A stretch of 64,000 nt of DNA from Pseudomonadota bacterium. Its GTDB lineage: Bacteria > Pseudomonadota > Gammaproteobacteria > Steroidobacterales > Steroidobacteraceae. The translations under genes were made by a program, and so were the position numbers. The stretch covers positions 1-64,000 of the forward strand of contig JANXOV010000144.1 in NCBI GenBank assembly GCA_025357635.1, given 5' to 3'. Below the pieces are notes generated by a model. The model worked only from the letters and a program-made list of their open reading frames with translations. It had not been told where the DNA came from and searched no databases. This document shows positions 5,842-15,028 of this stretch, in pieces (within the stretch, counting starts at the first letter, position 1; each line of letters opens with the position of its first letter).

Positions 5842-7923
5842 TTACGTCGCGCCGCGCGCCTTGGCGAAATCAATAAACCAGTCCATCGACTGCGGATTGC
5901 CCATGGAATCGCGATTCACGGATTTCTCGACGGAGTGGCCCAACAGTATCTTTTTTACCGGCACTTCCAGTTTCTTGCCCGACAATGTGCGTGGCACCTG
6001 GGCAATGGCAAAGACTTCGTTGGGAACGTGGCGCGCGGAAAGTCTGGTGCGAATGGCATCCAGCAATCGCTTGCGTCCTTCGGCCGTCACGCCGGTTTCG
6101 GCCGGCAACGGATTCGCAGTATGCGATGCGCGGCCGGCAATGGCCGGATCCGACGCAAACCCATCGCGCAACACGACAAACAAAGCAAGGTAAGACTCCC
6201 TGCCAAGATATTCAAGGTCGATCACCAGTGAATCGAGTACGTCGGGAAACTCCTCGATGACACGATACAGTTCGCTGGTACCCATGCGAATGCCATGCCG
6301 ATTGATGGTGGAATCCGAGCGGCCAAAGACGATCCCGCCGATGGCATCGGGACGCTCGATCAGCTTCAACCAATCACCATGTCGCCATACGCCAGGATAG
6401 GTTTCGAAGTAACTTTCGAAATAACGTTTTCCGTTTTCGTCATTCCAGAAATACAGCGGCATGCTGGGAATTGGCAATGTCATCACAAGCTCGCCGACTT
6501 CGTTCAGCATGGGCTTGCCTGTATCGTCGAATGCAAATGTCGCAACGCCGAGTTCGCGACAGGCCATCTCTCCCGCGTAGATCGGCAGCGTCGGACACGC
6601 AGTCAAAAAGCACGCCGCCGGATCAGTGCCGCCGGTGATGCACGCGAGCATTACATCCGGGTGCACGTGCTCATAGACCCAGCGAAAACCGGACTCGGTC
6701 AGCGGCGAGCCGGTGCAGCCCACCGTGCGCAGCGATGACAAATCGAATTGCGCGCGCGGACTGATACCCGCCTTGCTGCACAGGGTAATGAAGGCAGGGC
6801 TGGTGCCGAAGGAATTTGCGCGCTCACGTTCTGCAAACCGCCACAACGTGCCGAGATCCGGATACCCTGGATTGCCGTCAAACTGCATGATGGTCGCGCC
6901 GTTGATGAGTCCGTTGACCAGCGAGTTCCACATGATCCACGTGGTCGAGGTGAACCAGAACGCGCGATGACCGGGTTTGACATCAAGATGCAGTACGCCG
7001 GACTTGATTGTTTCCAAAATCAACCCGCCATGCGAATGCACGATGGGCTTGGGCATGCCGGTGGTGCCTGAGGAGTAGACCACCCACAACGGATGCGAGA
7101 ACGGCAGTGCCTTGAATTCAAGCGATGCAGGTTTAGCCACCGCATCGGCAAACGAGACGACAGTCACCGCACTGCCAAAATCAAGGCCTTCGAAGGTAGA
7201 TTGCGCATCAAGATACGGTACAAAGATCACGGCCTGCACAGTCGGCAGTTGGCTGACCAACTCGCGCACCGTCTGACGGCGATCGACATCCTTGCCACCG
7301 TAGCGATAGCCATCCACGGCAAACAGCACTTTGGGTTCAATCTGTTTGAATCTGTCGAGCACACTGACCGGACCCATGTCGGGTGAGGTGCAGGACCAGA
7401 TCGCTCCGTGGCTTACCGCCGCGAGAAGTGCCATCGTCGCTTGCGGAATATTGGGCAGGTACGCCACCACGCGATCACCCGGCTGCACACCCAGTTGCGT
7501 GAGCGTGGCCGCGAGCGCAGCTACTTTTTCGGCCAGCTCGCCCCACGACACTTCGGCTCGCGGCACGATCTCTGATTGAAAAATAATCGCGGGCGTATTT
7601 ACAGTACCGGGATTCGCAGCGTGGCGCAGCGAATGCTCGGCGTAGTTGACGGTGGCGCCTTCGAACCATCTGGCGCCCGGCATCGTGCGCTTGTCCAGGA
7701 TCTGGCTGTACGGGGAATGCGAAATCACCTCGCCAAATTGCCAAATCGTTTCGTAGAACGCTTCAATCTCGTCAATCGACCAGCGCCACAGCGATTCGTA
7801 ATTCTTGAAATCCAGGCCACGATGTTCTTTGAGCCATGCCAGATAGCGCGTGATGTTGGCATTGGCAATGCGCGTCGCTGATGGCGTCCACAGGGGGCTG
7901 CAACCTTCTTTGACATTCAGCAT
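5842..7923 (-). CDS. Acetoacetyl-CoA synthetase (acetoacetate-CoA ligase)
   Basis: The protein is 693 residues, slightly longer than the usual 650-660. It is an ANL-superfamily enzyme that activates acetoacetate to acetoacetyl-CoA with ATP. Seen are the N-terminal ACAS-type cap (GARWFEGATVNYAEHSLRHA), the AMP-binding loop YSSGTTGMPKPIVHSHGG near the middle, and the C-terminal catalytic lysine region SGKKLEVPVKK. The overall pattern (WTPSATRIANANITRYLAWL) is typical of acetoacetyl-CoA synthetase rather than acetyl-CoA synthetase. The ORF runs further upstream to 8022, but homology begins at the ATG at 7923. It can salvage ketone-type C4 units for polyester, leucine or sterol-type metabolism. 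Confidence 0.9.
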   Translation of the reverse strand: MLNVKEGCSPLWTPSATRIANANITRYLAWLKEHRGLDFKNYESLWRWSIDEIEAFYETIWQFGEVISHSPYSQILDKRTMPGARWFEGATVNYAEHSLRHAANPGTVNTPAIIFQSEIVPRAEVSWGELAEKVAALAATLTQLGVQPGDRVVAYLPNIPQATMALLAAVSHGAIWSCTSPDMGPVSVLDRFKQIEPKVLFAVDGYRYGGKDVDRRQTVRELVSQLPTVQAVIFVPYLDAQSTFEGLDFGSAVTVVSFADAVAKPASLEFKALPFSHPLWVVYSSGTTGMPKPIVHSHGGLILETIKSGVLHLDVKPGHRAFWFTSTTWIMWNSLVNGLINGATIMQFDGNPGYPDLGTLWRFAERERANSFGTSPAFITLCSKAGISPRAQFDLSSLRTVGCTGSPLTESGFRWVYEHVHPDVMLACITGGTDPAACFLTACPTLPIYAGEMACRELGVATFAFDDTGKPMLNEVGELVMTLPIPSMPLYFWNDENGKRYFESYFETYPGVWRHGDWLKLIERPDAIGGIVFGRSDSTINRHGIRMGTSELYRVIEEFPDVLDSLVIDLEYLGRESYLALFVVLRDGFASDPAIAGRASHTANPLPAETGVTAEGRKRLLDAIRTRLSARHVPNEVFAIAQVPRTLSGKKLEVPVKKILLGHSVEKSVNRDSMGNPQSMDWFIDFAKARGAT

Positions 7924-8021
7924 AGACAATCGGTACTTTCGTGAACCTGGACGCGTTGCACGAGCTGATTGTAGTCGGGTGCGAACAGCATCCGAAAAAT
8001 GTCCTAAACAACCCAGGACCA

Positions 8022-8049
8022 AGCCCCCGCATCAAGTGATGCGGGGGCT
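8022..8049 (-). terminator. Strong hairpin after the GFA-like gene
   Basis: AGCCCCCGCATCA and TGATGCGGGGGCT form a perfect 13-base inverted repeat around AG. It stands 23 bases past the GFA-family stop and upstream of acetoacetyl-CoA synthetase, both read on the minus strand. The following minus-strand bases (TGGTCCTGGGTTGTTT) are only moderately T-rich, so termination efficiency is uncertain. Confidence 0.6.
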
Positions 8050-8072
8050 CGAGTTCCAGCTTGAGTTGCGCC

Positions 8073-8510
8073 TCAGGCTGAAGCGGGCCAGACGAAGTCC
8101 GGCCTCAGACCGGCGTGCACAGGACGACCGTCGCTGGGGCGCGGTACGCCGGTCGCCGGATCGTAAAACGCGTGGTACGTCGCCGGCAGGTTCTTCGACT
8201 CATAACCCATCAGGTTCGGCACGATGGCGCGGATTCGATGCTGCTTGTCGTCCAGCATGATCGGCTTCCCGCACTTTGCGCAGGTGCACAGCTCGAGCGG
8301 GCCGTTCGGGTTCTCGCTGTTGAACGGCTGCCGCTTCAAACCCGCCACATTGTCGACCGACAGGTCCTCGTAATTGAAGAAGACTACGTGCGTCGTGGGC
8401 TGCGCGGTCACGCGTTTGCAAACCGAGCAGTGGCAAGTGTGATTGTCGATCGGATTGTGATCGGAATGCGTGTGGACGTGCTCGCATCCGCCAGCGTACT
8501 TGTGTGACAT
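8073..8510 (-). CDS. GFA/CENP-V domain zinc protein
   Basis: The protein has 145 residues. Cysteine motifs CHCSVCKRVT and CTCAKCGKP match the zinc-binding pattern of the glutathione-dependent formaldehyde-activating enzyme (GFA) family. Despite the name, most members have no proven formaldehyde activity. The N-terminal segment is His-rich (CEHVHTHSDHNPIDNH), which may add metal ligands. It appears monocistronic, with an AGGGTAACAAG ribosome site before the ATG and a strong hairpin after the stop. Confidence 0.85.
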   Translation of the reverse strand: MSHKYAGGCEHVHTHSDHNPIDNHTCHCSVCKRVTAQPTTHVVFFNYEDLSVDNVAGLKRQPFNSENPNGPLELCTCAKCGKPIMLDDKQHRIRAIVPNLMGYESKNLPATYHAFYDPATGVPRPSDGRPVHAGLRPDFVWPASA

Positions 8511-8709
8511 GGCTTGTTACCCTTGTTGTTGAGGTCAGATGAGTTGAATCCTCGCAGGGCGCCAATCATATAGAAATCCCACTTACGGGTCAGCCGTTTT
8601 TCGCTGAGCCGCCCACAAGCTTGGCCGACCGCCCCAGATGGCGCCTGGAGCGCTTCGAATGCTCCGACCGGCTCGCCAGCCGGTGCGCAACCATGCGAAC
8701 ATCGGTGCG

Positions 8710-9813
8710 ATGGCAAGACACTGCGCACTGCTGATTACGTCGTGGTTGGTCGTTGGTGCTGCGGCGGTGGGAGCGACGCCGGCATTTGAATTTCCTGCGT
8801 TTCATTCGAAAGATCCGCAGCAGCCCGTGCAGATCGTCGCGCAGAAAATCGTCGGACCTGAAGCTGAAGGGGGCAGGCAGACCCTTGGCAAATACGGGCC
8901 GCTTGATCCTGCCATCGGTGGGTGGCGCATCGATCCGCAGCGTCCGTTCGGCGCGGTGTCGCTGCCCTTGGGTTTGGTCACGGCGCGCGGTTCTGCGCCG
9001 ATGCGTATCGTGTTCGACTATGCCGGCTATAGCAACGATGCGCTTGGCGGAGATTCCCGGCGGCAATTGGCTCGGTTTGTGGGGGCGGCTGTGTGTGAGC
9101 CAGCGGCGCTGGCTTGTTTGGTTCGCGACGATACCGGCATCTGGGACAGTGATGCCGAGATGAGCGGCGTCAAACACTTGACCGTCCGCGTCGATGGCAT
9201 CGAGAGGCATCTTCTGGTTGGCCGCGCGGAGCTGACCTTGGAGAATCCTGCGGCCCTTTCTCGCAACGTGTTCATCGCCGTGCACTCGACCGCGCATATG
9301 GAACTGGTGCAATTGCGCGCGACCGCATTGTTCGGCGAGTACTCGAGCGAAGATCCCGGCAATACGAAAACGTTTCGTGCGTGGATTAGGGCTCAGCGCG
9401 TCGGCCGCTTCACGCCGTTCGGGGTGCTTGCCGCTGTGCTGCTGGTTGCGGGGTTGGCGCTGCACGCGAAGCGTCGCGCGCCACCCAACCCGGCCGCGCC
9501 ACGTTTGCTCGGCGTTTTGTTGGTGGTGCTGGGTCTGAGCGCGTCGATTGGAACGCTGGTTGCGAACGATCCGGCCTCGCCGAGTTCACTTTACTTCGTG
9601 ATCATCGGACTTTTGTGGTCATTCGCCGGGGTACATCTGTTTTTCGGGCGCGTCGCCGCCCGCACCTGGTATGGCTGGAGTCTGGCCCTGGTGTGGTTCT
9701 GGTCGCTCGCCGAGTTCGAGCTTTCGGAAAGTCAACTTTACCTGCAGCTGATCATGCCGACGCTGCTGGGCCTGTACCTGTTTTCGAACCGCGTCACCGA
9801 TCGGCTCGATTGA
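8710..9813 (+). CDS. Exported domain fused to a five-helix membrane domain (function unknown)
   Basis: From the ATG at 8710 the protein has 367 residues. It begins with a signal peptide (CALLITSWLVVGAAAVGATPA). An extracytoplasmic domain of about 210 residues follows that I do not recognise. The C-terminus has about five membrane helices (FGVLAAVLLVAGLALHA, LLGVLLVVLGLSASIGTLVA, SLYFVIIGLLWSFAGVHLFF, WYGWSLALVWFWSLAEFEL, LIMPTLLGLYLF). The helical block, with its small loops and Trp-rich fourth helix, resembles the N-terminal membrane domain of quinoprotein glucose dehydrogenases, here placed at the C-terminus. That resemblance is by eye. The ORF extends to 8638, but the signal peptide sets the start at 8710. 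Confidence 0.75.
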   Translation: MARHCALLITSWLVVGAAAVGATPAFEFPAFHSKDPQQPVQIVAQKIVGPEAEGGRQTLGKYGPLDPAIGGWRIDPQRPFGAVSLPLGLVTARGSAPMRIVFDYAGYSNDALGGDSRRQLARFVGAAVCEPAALACLVRDDTGIWDSDAEMSGVKHLTVRVDGIERHLLVGRAELTLENPAALSRNVFIAVHSTAHMELVQLRATALFGEYSSEDPGNTKTFRAWIRAQRVGRFTPFGVLAAVLLVAGLALHAKRRAPPNPAAPRLLGVLLVVLGLSASIGTLVANDPASPSSLYFVIIGLLWSFAGVHLFFGRVAARTWYGWSLALVWFWSLAEFELSESQLYLQLIMPTLLGLYLFSNRVTDRLD

Positions 9814-9996
9814 CTTAGGCGTCTGGCGCGAATTGACAGTCGATTCGAACCCCGGCTCTGCGCACGGCGGATCGGTGCAACCCTTGTGCACGCGAATTGA
9901 GGCGCGTAGTCTCCCGGCCACGCCGTCCAAAGGCGCAATAAGAAACCCGGCCTCATTACCGAGGTCTTGCAGTCTGTTCACTTTCCCGAGGGACCC

Positions 9997-10479
9997 ATGA
10001 AAACCATGCTTAAAACTCTCTTGATCGGAGCCGCTCTCGCGGTCGGATCCACGTCACTGGTCACGACTGCGCAGGCGGCGGACTCCGTGGTTGGAACCTG
10101 GAAGCTCGATGTCGCCAAGTCGAAATTCACGCCCGGCCCGGCGTACAAGAGCCAGACCCGCGTGTATTCTGAATCGGCAAACGGTTTGACTTTGATAACG
10201 ACGACGACCGATGCGAGCGGCAAGGAAATGACGAATCAGCTGACCTTCAAGTACGACGGCAAGCCCTATGCTGCCACCGGCAACGCGGACTTCGACATGG
10301 TGTCGGTGACGCGCGTGGACGCCATGACAGTTCACAGCACGCAGACCAAGGCGGGAAAGACCGTCGGCAGTGGCATCCGCACCGTTTCCAAGGACGGCAA
10401 GACGCTGACCTTCAAACAGAAGGGCACGCATGCCGATGGAACCAAGTACGACGACGTACTGATGTACGACAAACAGTAG
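9997..10479 (+). CDS. Small secreted protein, lipocalin-like beta-barrel candidate
   Basis: The product is 160 residues. It starts at an ATG preceded by CGAGGGACCC and carries a clear signal peptide (KTLLIGAALAVGSTSLVTTA, cut after AQA). The mature part begins VVGTWKLDVAKSKFTPGPAY and is built of short alternating strands (GLTLITTTTDASGKE, KTVGSGIRTVSKDGKTLTFK). This is typical of small periplasmic lipocalin-like proteins of unknown ligand. It stands alone, with a GC-rich hairpin shortly after the stop. Confidence 0.75.
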   Translation: MKTMLKTLLIGAALAVGSTSLVTTAQAADSVVGTWKLDVAKSKFTPGPAYKSQTRVYSESANGLTLITTTTDASGKEMTNQLTFKYDGKPYAATGNADFDMVSVTRVDAMTVHSTQTKAGKTVGSGIRTVSKDGKTLTFKQKGTHADGTKYDDVLMYDKQ

Positions 10480-10495
10480 AAGCCGCGTTCGATTC

Positions 10496-10524
10496 GGCCG
10501 CGGGTGGCAACAGCACTCGCGGCC
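10496..10524 (+). terminator. Hairpin between convergent genes
   Basis: GGCCGCG (10496-10502) and CGCGGCC (10518-10524) can pair around a 15-base loop, 17 bases after the small secreted protein gene. No T run follows, so its role as a terminator is tentative. Confidence 0.3.
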
Positions 10525-10570
10525 CAGCGCGCGGCCGCGTTGCACTGGGCTCGCGCCGCTCGCTCACGCC

Positions 10571-11998
10571 TCAGACAAAGCTGGCAATAGCGCTCGGGAA
10601 ACTCCCGATGTTGGGCAATATGCCCGGCAACTCACCGGCGCTGACGCCAAACCATCGTGCCAGCGTCGCTGCGAACTGGTCTACGGCGGTGCTTGGCAAG
10701 AGCCGACCCTGGCCGACCTGATCATCGCTACTGGTTGAGACATGCGGCGCGGTGCCGTAGAAGCGGCCGCCGTTCACCGCGCCGCCCATGATGAAATGAT
10801 GACTGCCCCAGCCGTGATCGGAACCATCAGAGTTCGATGTCAAAGTGCGCCCGAAGTCCGAGGCCGTGAAAGTGGTGACATTGCCGGCGATGCCCAATTC
10901 CACCGTCGCCTGGTAAAAAGCGCTCATGGCATTGTTGACGCGCGACATCAGTCCAGGATGATCCTTCATCAAGGAATTGTGGTTGTCGAAACCGCCCAGC
11001 GACACAAAGAACACCTGGCGTTTGACGCCGAATGCGTTGCGCGCGCCAATCAGCCGCGCCACGATTTTCAACTGAGAGGCCAGCGGATTGGGCGGATCAG
11101 CTGCGGGAAACGGCGTACTCAGGGTCACGCCATCCAGGGCCGCATTCACGGACCCTTCCAGCTGGATCGAGCGCCGCGTAACGGCCGCATACGCATCCTC
11201 CAGTGAATGAGAGCTGCTCTGCGTGATCAACGTGGACATGGCGTCGCGAACGCTGTCCAGGCCATAGGGCGAGGACTGCAGTGCATTGACCTTGATGGCG
11301 CCAGCCGGGCTGATCTGGTATTGCAGCGCATCGCTGCCTGCAACGAAAACGGCGTTGCCGGCGGCGGAAATGCAGGTCAGCAGGGCGTCGCCATTGTTGG
11401 ACATGGCAAGATCGCCAAGTCGTCCACCCCAACCGATTGTCGATCCTTCGCTGCTGAGCGATTGCCAGGTCGACTGCTGATCGTTGTGCGAAAACAGCTT
11501 CGGCGGCAGCGGGTAGAGGGTTCGATTGGGGCTTTCGTATTGCGCCAGCGTCAGCGGCACGATGAGCGGACCGACGTTGAGTTGTACGGCGAGCTTGCCG
11601 GCTTCGAACAGCGACTTCAATCCGGAAAGCGAGGGAGCCAGGGCGTATTGCAGATCATCGGTAAGGGTCTGTGCGCTGATGGGCGTCAGCGCCGTGGCGG
11701 TCAGGTCATCGCGGCCGATGGCAATGCCGCCGGTGGTGCGATTGGCGCCGCCACCGCGGATGGCGCTGTACAGATCGTAATTGGGGATGTCGTAGGGTAT
11801 GAGCGTATTGGCGTAGTCGTTGCCGCCATATAGGAACACACAAACCAGCGCTTTGTAGTCGGTGGCATCGAACGCCGCCGCTTCACCGATGGCCGCGAGG
11901 TTGACGGCCAGCGGACCGGCAACTCCCATGGTTCCTAACTGCAGGGCGCGCTTGATGAGCAGACGCCGTGTCCATAGATTGGGTTCGTGTACTGACAT
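10571..11998 (-). CDS. DUF1501 protein with Tat signal
   Basis: The protein has 475 residues. A twin-arginine signal is visible (TRRLLIKRALQLGTMGVAGP). The DUF1501 signature follows (ALVCVFLYGGNDYANTLIPY), then LFSHNDQQSTWQ, and later SLGGFDNHNSLMKDHPGLMS and SDHGWGSHHFIMGGAVNGG. DUF1501 belongs to the alkaline-phosphatase/sulfatase-like fold and is presumed periplasmic; its substrate is unknown. The gene starts two bases after the stop of the DUF1800 gene. The two families are regularly found as a pair and probably work together at the cell envelope. Confidence 0.92.
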   Translation of the reverse strand: MSVHEPNLWTRRLLIKRALQLGTMGVAGPLAVNLAAIGEAAAFDATDYKALVCVFLYGGNDYANTLIPYDIPNYDLYSAIRGGGANRTTGGIAIGRDDLTATALTPISAQTLTDDLQYALAPSLSGLKSLFEAGKLAVQLNVGPLIVPLTLAQYESPNRTLYPLPPKLFSHNDQQSTWQSLSSEGSTIGWGGRLGDLAMSNNGDALLTCISAAGNAVFVAGSDALQYQISPAGAIKVNALQSSPYGLDSVRDAMSTLITQSSSHSLEDAYAAVTRRSIQLEGSVNAALDGVTLSTPFPAADPPNPLASQLKIVARLIGARNAFGVKRQVFFVSLGGFDNHNSLMKDHPGLMSRVNNAMSAFYQATVELGIAGNVTTFTASDFGRTLTSNSDGSDHGWGSHHFIMGGAVNGGRFYGTAPHVSTSSDDQVGQGRLLPSTAVDQFAATLARWFGVSAGELPGILPNIGSFPSAIASFV

Positions 11999-12000
11999 GA

Positions 12001-13725
12001 TTACTTTTGCACCAGGTATTCAGGACAGCTCAGGATCATCAGACAAGCCGCCGCGAGCAGATAGAGCTTGAAGTCCTCGGAGCTGGACGCGGTGAGGCCA
12101 AGCGCAGTCAAAGCGGTTTGCATGGCGTTGACAGAATTGCCGGACAGCTGATCCGCGCACAACCGCAGGTTGAGCCAGGCGATAACCTTCGGCACGTCGT
12201 GCGCCATGGGCAGCAGTTCTGCGTAGCTGGGCTTCACGTCGCTGTAGCCATAGCGAATCACCCACTCCAGGAAGTTGATGTAACCGGCCGTCGTCGTCTC
12301 GTTGTGCAGTTGAAACTCAGGCGCCTGTTTTTGGCTGGAAGCGATGACGGTATTGGGCGGGACGTACCCGGGTCTGAAGAAATTGAAAACCGACGGTGAG
12401 CGCAGCGCGCTCTGACCCAGGCCATTGTCGCTGGAGGACAGATCGTAGATTTCAAACCCGCCATTGCTGGACGTCACGCCGACGGTGCGCGCCCATTGCA
12501 CAAACCGCACCATCGGTTCGCGCAGTTTGCCTGCGAGAGTGGCGTTCGATGCCGGGGCGGCATGCGCCTCCGCGTCGGTCAGAATGGCTTTCCACACCGC
12601 GCGCAGGTTGCCGCGCACCCCGGTGCCATCGTCGTTGAATGCGCTGCTCACGCGCTGAACATAGGCGGGCGAAGGATTGCTGGTTACCAGGCGTTGAATC
12701 ATCTGCCGGCCGAAGAATGCGCCGGCATTGGGGTGATTGAACAAGGTGTCCAACGCGATGCGCAATGCCTCTTGCCCGGGTGTATTGGCGGGAATGGTGG
12801 TGCCGAGGAATGTGACCTCCAGATTGGAGTGGTCACCGGGATTGAACCGCATCGGGTCGAGCGTGAATTCAGTGCTGGGTATCGCATAGTTGACCCAGGT
12901 GACGTTGGTCAGCTTGACGCGCGAGAAGTCATAGTCATAGCCGGTGAACACCCGCGCAAGATTGGATACGTCGCTTTGGGTGTAGGTCTCGATGGGTTTG
13001 CCCGATGAATCCATTTTTTGAGTGCCATCGCCGTTCAGCTCATACAGCCCTATCGTAAACAGCTGCATGACTTCACGGGCATAGTTCTCATCCGGCTGGC
13101 GCCCGCTCGCGGTGTCTTCCTTCAGATTGCCCTTGGTGTTGAGAAAGAATCCCATGGCGGGATTCAGGGTGATTGCCTCGAGCAGGGCACGGAAGTTGCC
13201 GAACGCGTTGGCAGCCAGCAGATCCCAGTAGGCGGCGATCATGTAGGGTGGATAGAAGCCGTCGATCAGGTTCAGCGACACGACGAAAAATTCCGACAAC
13301 GCCAGCGCCATGCGCTTGCGCATCTGGTCGGCGCCGGTCAGCAGCTGATTCCAGATCATGAAATCGCCGAACTGCGGCCAGAAGTAGCGTTGTTCGGCGG
13401 TGATCGAATTGTGGCCGCGGCTGTTGAGCCATGCGACGCCGGTCTGTCCACGCGGAATATTGAATTGAGCATCCAGCCAGGCCGCATAGCCTTGCGATTT
13501 GACGGCAGCGATATCCGCGCCCGATGCTGCGAACTGTGCCTGTTGCAGGAAGCGCGAGGCCGCCGCGTCGGTCGGGGTTTCGGTGGGCGTGGGCGTCGTC
13601 GAGGGTGAGGACTCCTTACCGCCCGAGCAAGCTGCCAGGGCCAATGCAGCGGCCGCCAATGCAGCCGCCGGCAGCGCCTGGGGAGCCTCAGGATCCTCGA
13701 TTTTCAACGGTGATTGGACGTCCAC
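12001..13725 (-). CDS. DUF1800 protein, probable lipoprotein
   Basis: The product is about 574 residues. The N-terminus is hydrophobic and Ala-rich, ending in a lipobox-like LAACSGG. A Thr/Pro linker (STTPTPTETPTD) and the DUF1800 domain follow, with FLQQAQFAASGADIAAVKSQ, YAREVMQLFTIGLYELNGDG and LREPMVRFVQWART. The track start is a GTG at 13725. The region before the hydrophobic stretch lacks the usual basic residues, so the true start may be a nearby TTG. DUF1800 proteins are of unknown function and are linked to DUF1501 partners, as here. The 153 bases between it and the sugar dehydrogenase gene must hold divergent promoters, but I see no clear boxes. Confidence 0.88.
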   Translation of the reverse strand: MDVQSPLKIEDPEAPQALPAAALAAAALALAACSGGKESSPSTTPTPTETPTDAAASRFLQQAQFAASGADIAAVKSQGYAAWLDAQFNIPRGQTGVAWLNSRGHNSITAEQRYFWPQFGDFMIWNQLLTGADQMRKRMALALSEFFVVSLNLIDGFYPPYMIAAYWDLLAANAFGNFRALLEAITLNPAMGFFLNTKGNLKEDTASGRQPDENYAREVMQLFTIGLYELNGDGTQKMDSSGKPIETYTQSDVSNLARVFTGYDYDFSRVKLTNVTWVNYAIPSTEFTLDPMRFNPGDHSNLEVTFLGTTIPANTPGQEALRIALDTLFNHPNAGAFFGRQMIQRLVTSNPSPAYVQRVSSAFNDDGTGVRGNLRAVWKAILTDAEAHAAPASNATLAGKLREPMVRFVQWARTVGVTSSNGGFEIYDLSSSDNGLGQSALRSPSVFNFFRPGYVPPNTVIASSQKQAPEFQLHNETTTAGYINFLEWVIRYGYSDVKPSYAELLPMAHDVPKVIAWLNLRLCADQLSGNSVNAMQTALTALGLTASSSEDFKLYLLAAACLMILSCPEYLVQK

Positions 13726-13878
13726 GATTGGCGAGACCCCTTCGGCGAACCACAGCTTTCACCCTTACTGTCTTGCTGCCAAAAAATCCAGTCAAGCTGT
13801 TGCTCAAAGCAGACGAGGCGTATCGACATAAGACGGTCTGTCTTGCCGGTCAGGGCCCATGACTGCTAGTTTGGGCGC

Positions 13879-14964
13879 ATGAAAATGTCAGTCCCTGGCC
13901 TTTGCGTGCCGCTGCTGGTCATTGCGTGTGGAGCCTGTGCGCAACGGATAAAAGCGGATCAGCCTTTCGCGACAACGAAGCGCGCGGTTTTCAATCAGCC
14001 CTGGGCGATGACCTTCCTGCCTGGCAGCGGTGTGCGCATAACGTCGATGGCACTGGTCACTGAAAAAGCCGGCCGGGTGTTGTTGGTCGACACGAGTACC
14101 GGGCAGGTGACGCCGGTAGCCGGGGCTCCAGCGGTTGCCGAAGGCGGGCAAGGCGGTTTGGGCGATGTGGTGGCCGATCCGGATTTTGCCGGCAATCAGC
14201 GGATCTGGCTCAGCTGGGTCGAATTGGGCGAAGGTGGATTCGGCGCGGTTGTCGGCAGGGGGCGATTGGTGCTGGGCAATGCGCCGCATCTTGAGGGTCT
14301 GGCCATTGTGTGGCGACAAGACAAGACCAGCGGCACTGGTCATTTTGGCCACAGGCTTGCTTTCGCGTCCGATGGCTCGCTGTTTGTTTCGTCGGGTGAG
14401 CGCCAGAAATTCGATCCTGCGCAAGACCCCAAGACCAATTTGGGCAAGATCATCCGGATTGCCCCCGGCGGTACGCCGGAAATCTGGTCGATGGGCCACC
14501 GCAATCCACTGGGTCTTGCCTTCGATGCCAGCGGCCGGTTATGGGAAATCGAAATGGGGCCGATGGGCGGCGATGAGTTGAATTTGATCAAGCACAATGC
14601 CAACTACGGCTACCCGCGCGTCTCGAATGGCACGCACTATGACGGCCGCGATATTCCCGATCATGCACCGGGCGATGGTTTCGAGCCGCCGAAGCTCTGG
14701 TGGAATCCGTCCATCTCGCCTGCCAGCCTGATGATCTACTCGGGCTCGCTGTTCCCGCAATGGCAGGGCGATGCCTTTGTCGGCGCACTGTCGGGTCAGG
14801 CATTGATCCGGGTCCACCTGAATGGCGAAGAGGCAAAAAAAGCCGATCAATGGGACATGGGTGAACGCATCCGTGAGGTGGAACAGGGCCCGGACGGCGC
14901 GATCTGGGTGCTCGAAGATGGACCCAAAGGGCGGCTTCTCAAGCTGACGCCTCAAACCCACTGA
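13879..14964 (+). CDS. PQQ-type soluble sugar dehydrogenase homologue (YliI/Asd family)
   Basis: The protein has 361 residues, with an export signal at the N-terminus (GLCVPLLVIACGACA) that may be a lipoprotein signal. It is a six-bladed propeller of the glucose/sorbosone dehydrogenase family. Visible blade motifs are QPWAMTFLPG, GGQGGLGDVVADPDF, TGHFGHRLAFASDG, WSMGHRNPLGLAFD and EIEMGPMGGDELNLI. The His and Arg positions in GHFGHR and GHRNP are those used for the PQQ cofactor in relatives. It would oxidise aldose sugars in the periplasm. PQQ biosynthesis genes are not in the window, so cofactor use is inferred. Confidence 0.85.
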   Translation: MKMSVPGLCVPLLVIACGACAQRIKADQPFATTKRAVFNQPWAMTFLPGSGVRITSMALVTEKAGRVLLVDTSTGQVTPVAGAPAVAEGGQGGLGDVVADPDFAGNQRIWLSWVELGEGGFGAVVGRGRLVLGNAPHLEGLAIVWRQDKTSGTGHFGHRLAFASDGSLFVSSGERQKFDPAQDPKTNLGKIIRIAPGGTPEIWSMGHRNPLGLAFDASGRLWEIEMGPMGGDELNLIKHNANYGYPRVSNGTHYDGRDIPDHAPGDGFEPPKLWWNPSISPASLMIYSGSLFPQWQGDAFVGALSGQALIRVHLNGEEAKKADQWDMGERIREVEQGPDGAIWVLEDGPKGRLLKLTPQTH

Positions 14965-15028
14965 TAGCGGAAGCATCAGATTTCATGGGCCGCGGATAGC
15001 TGGAAATGGCCTTCATAGCGAGTTGGGT

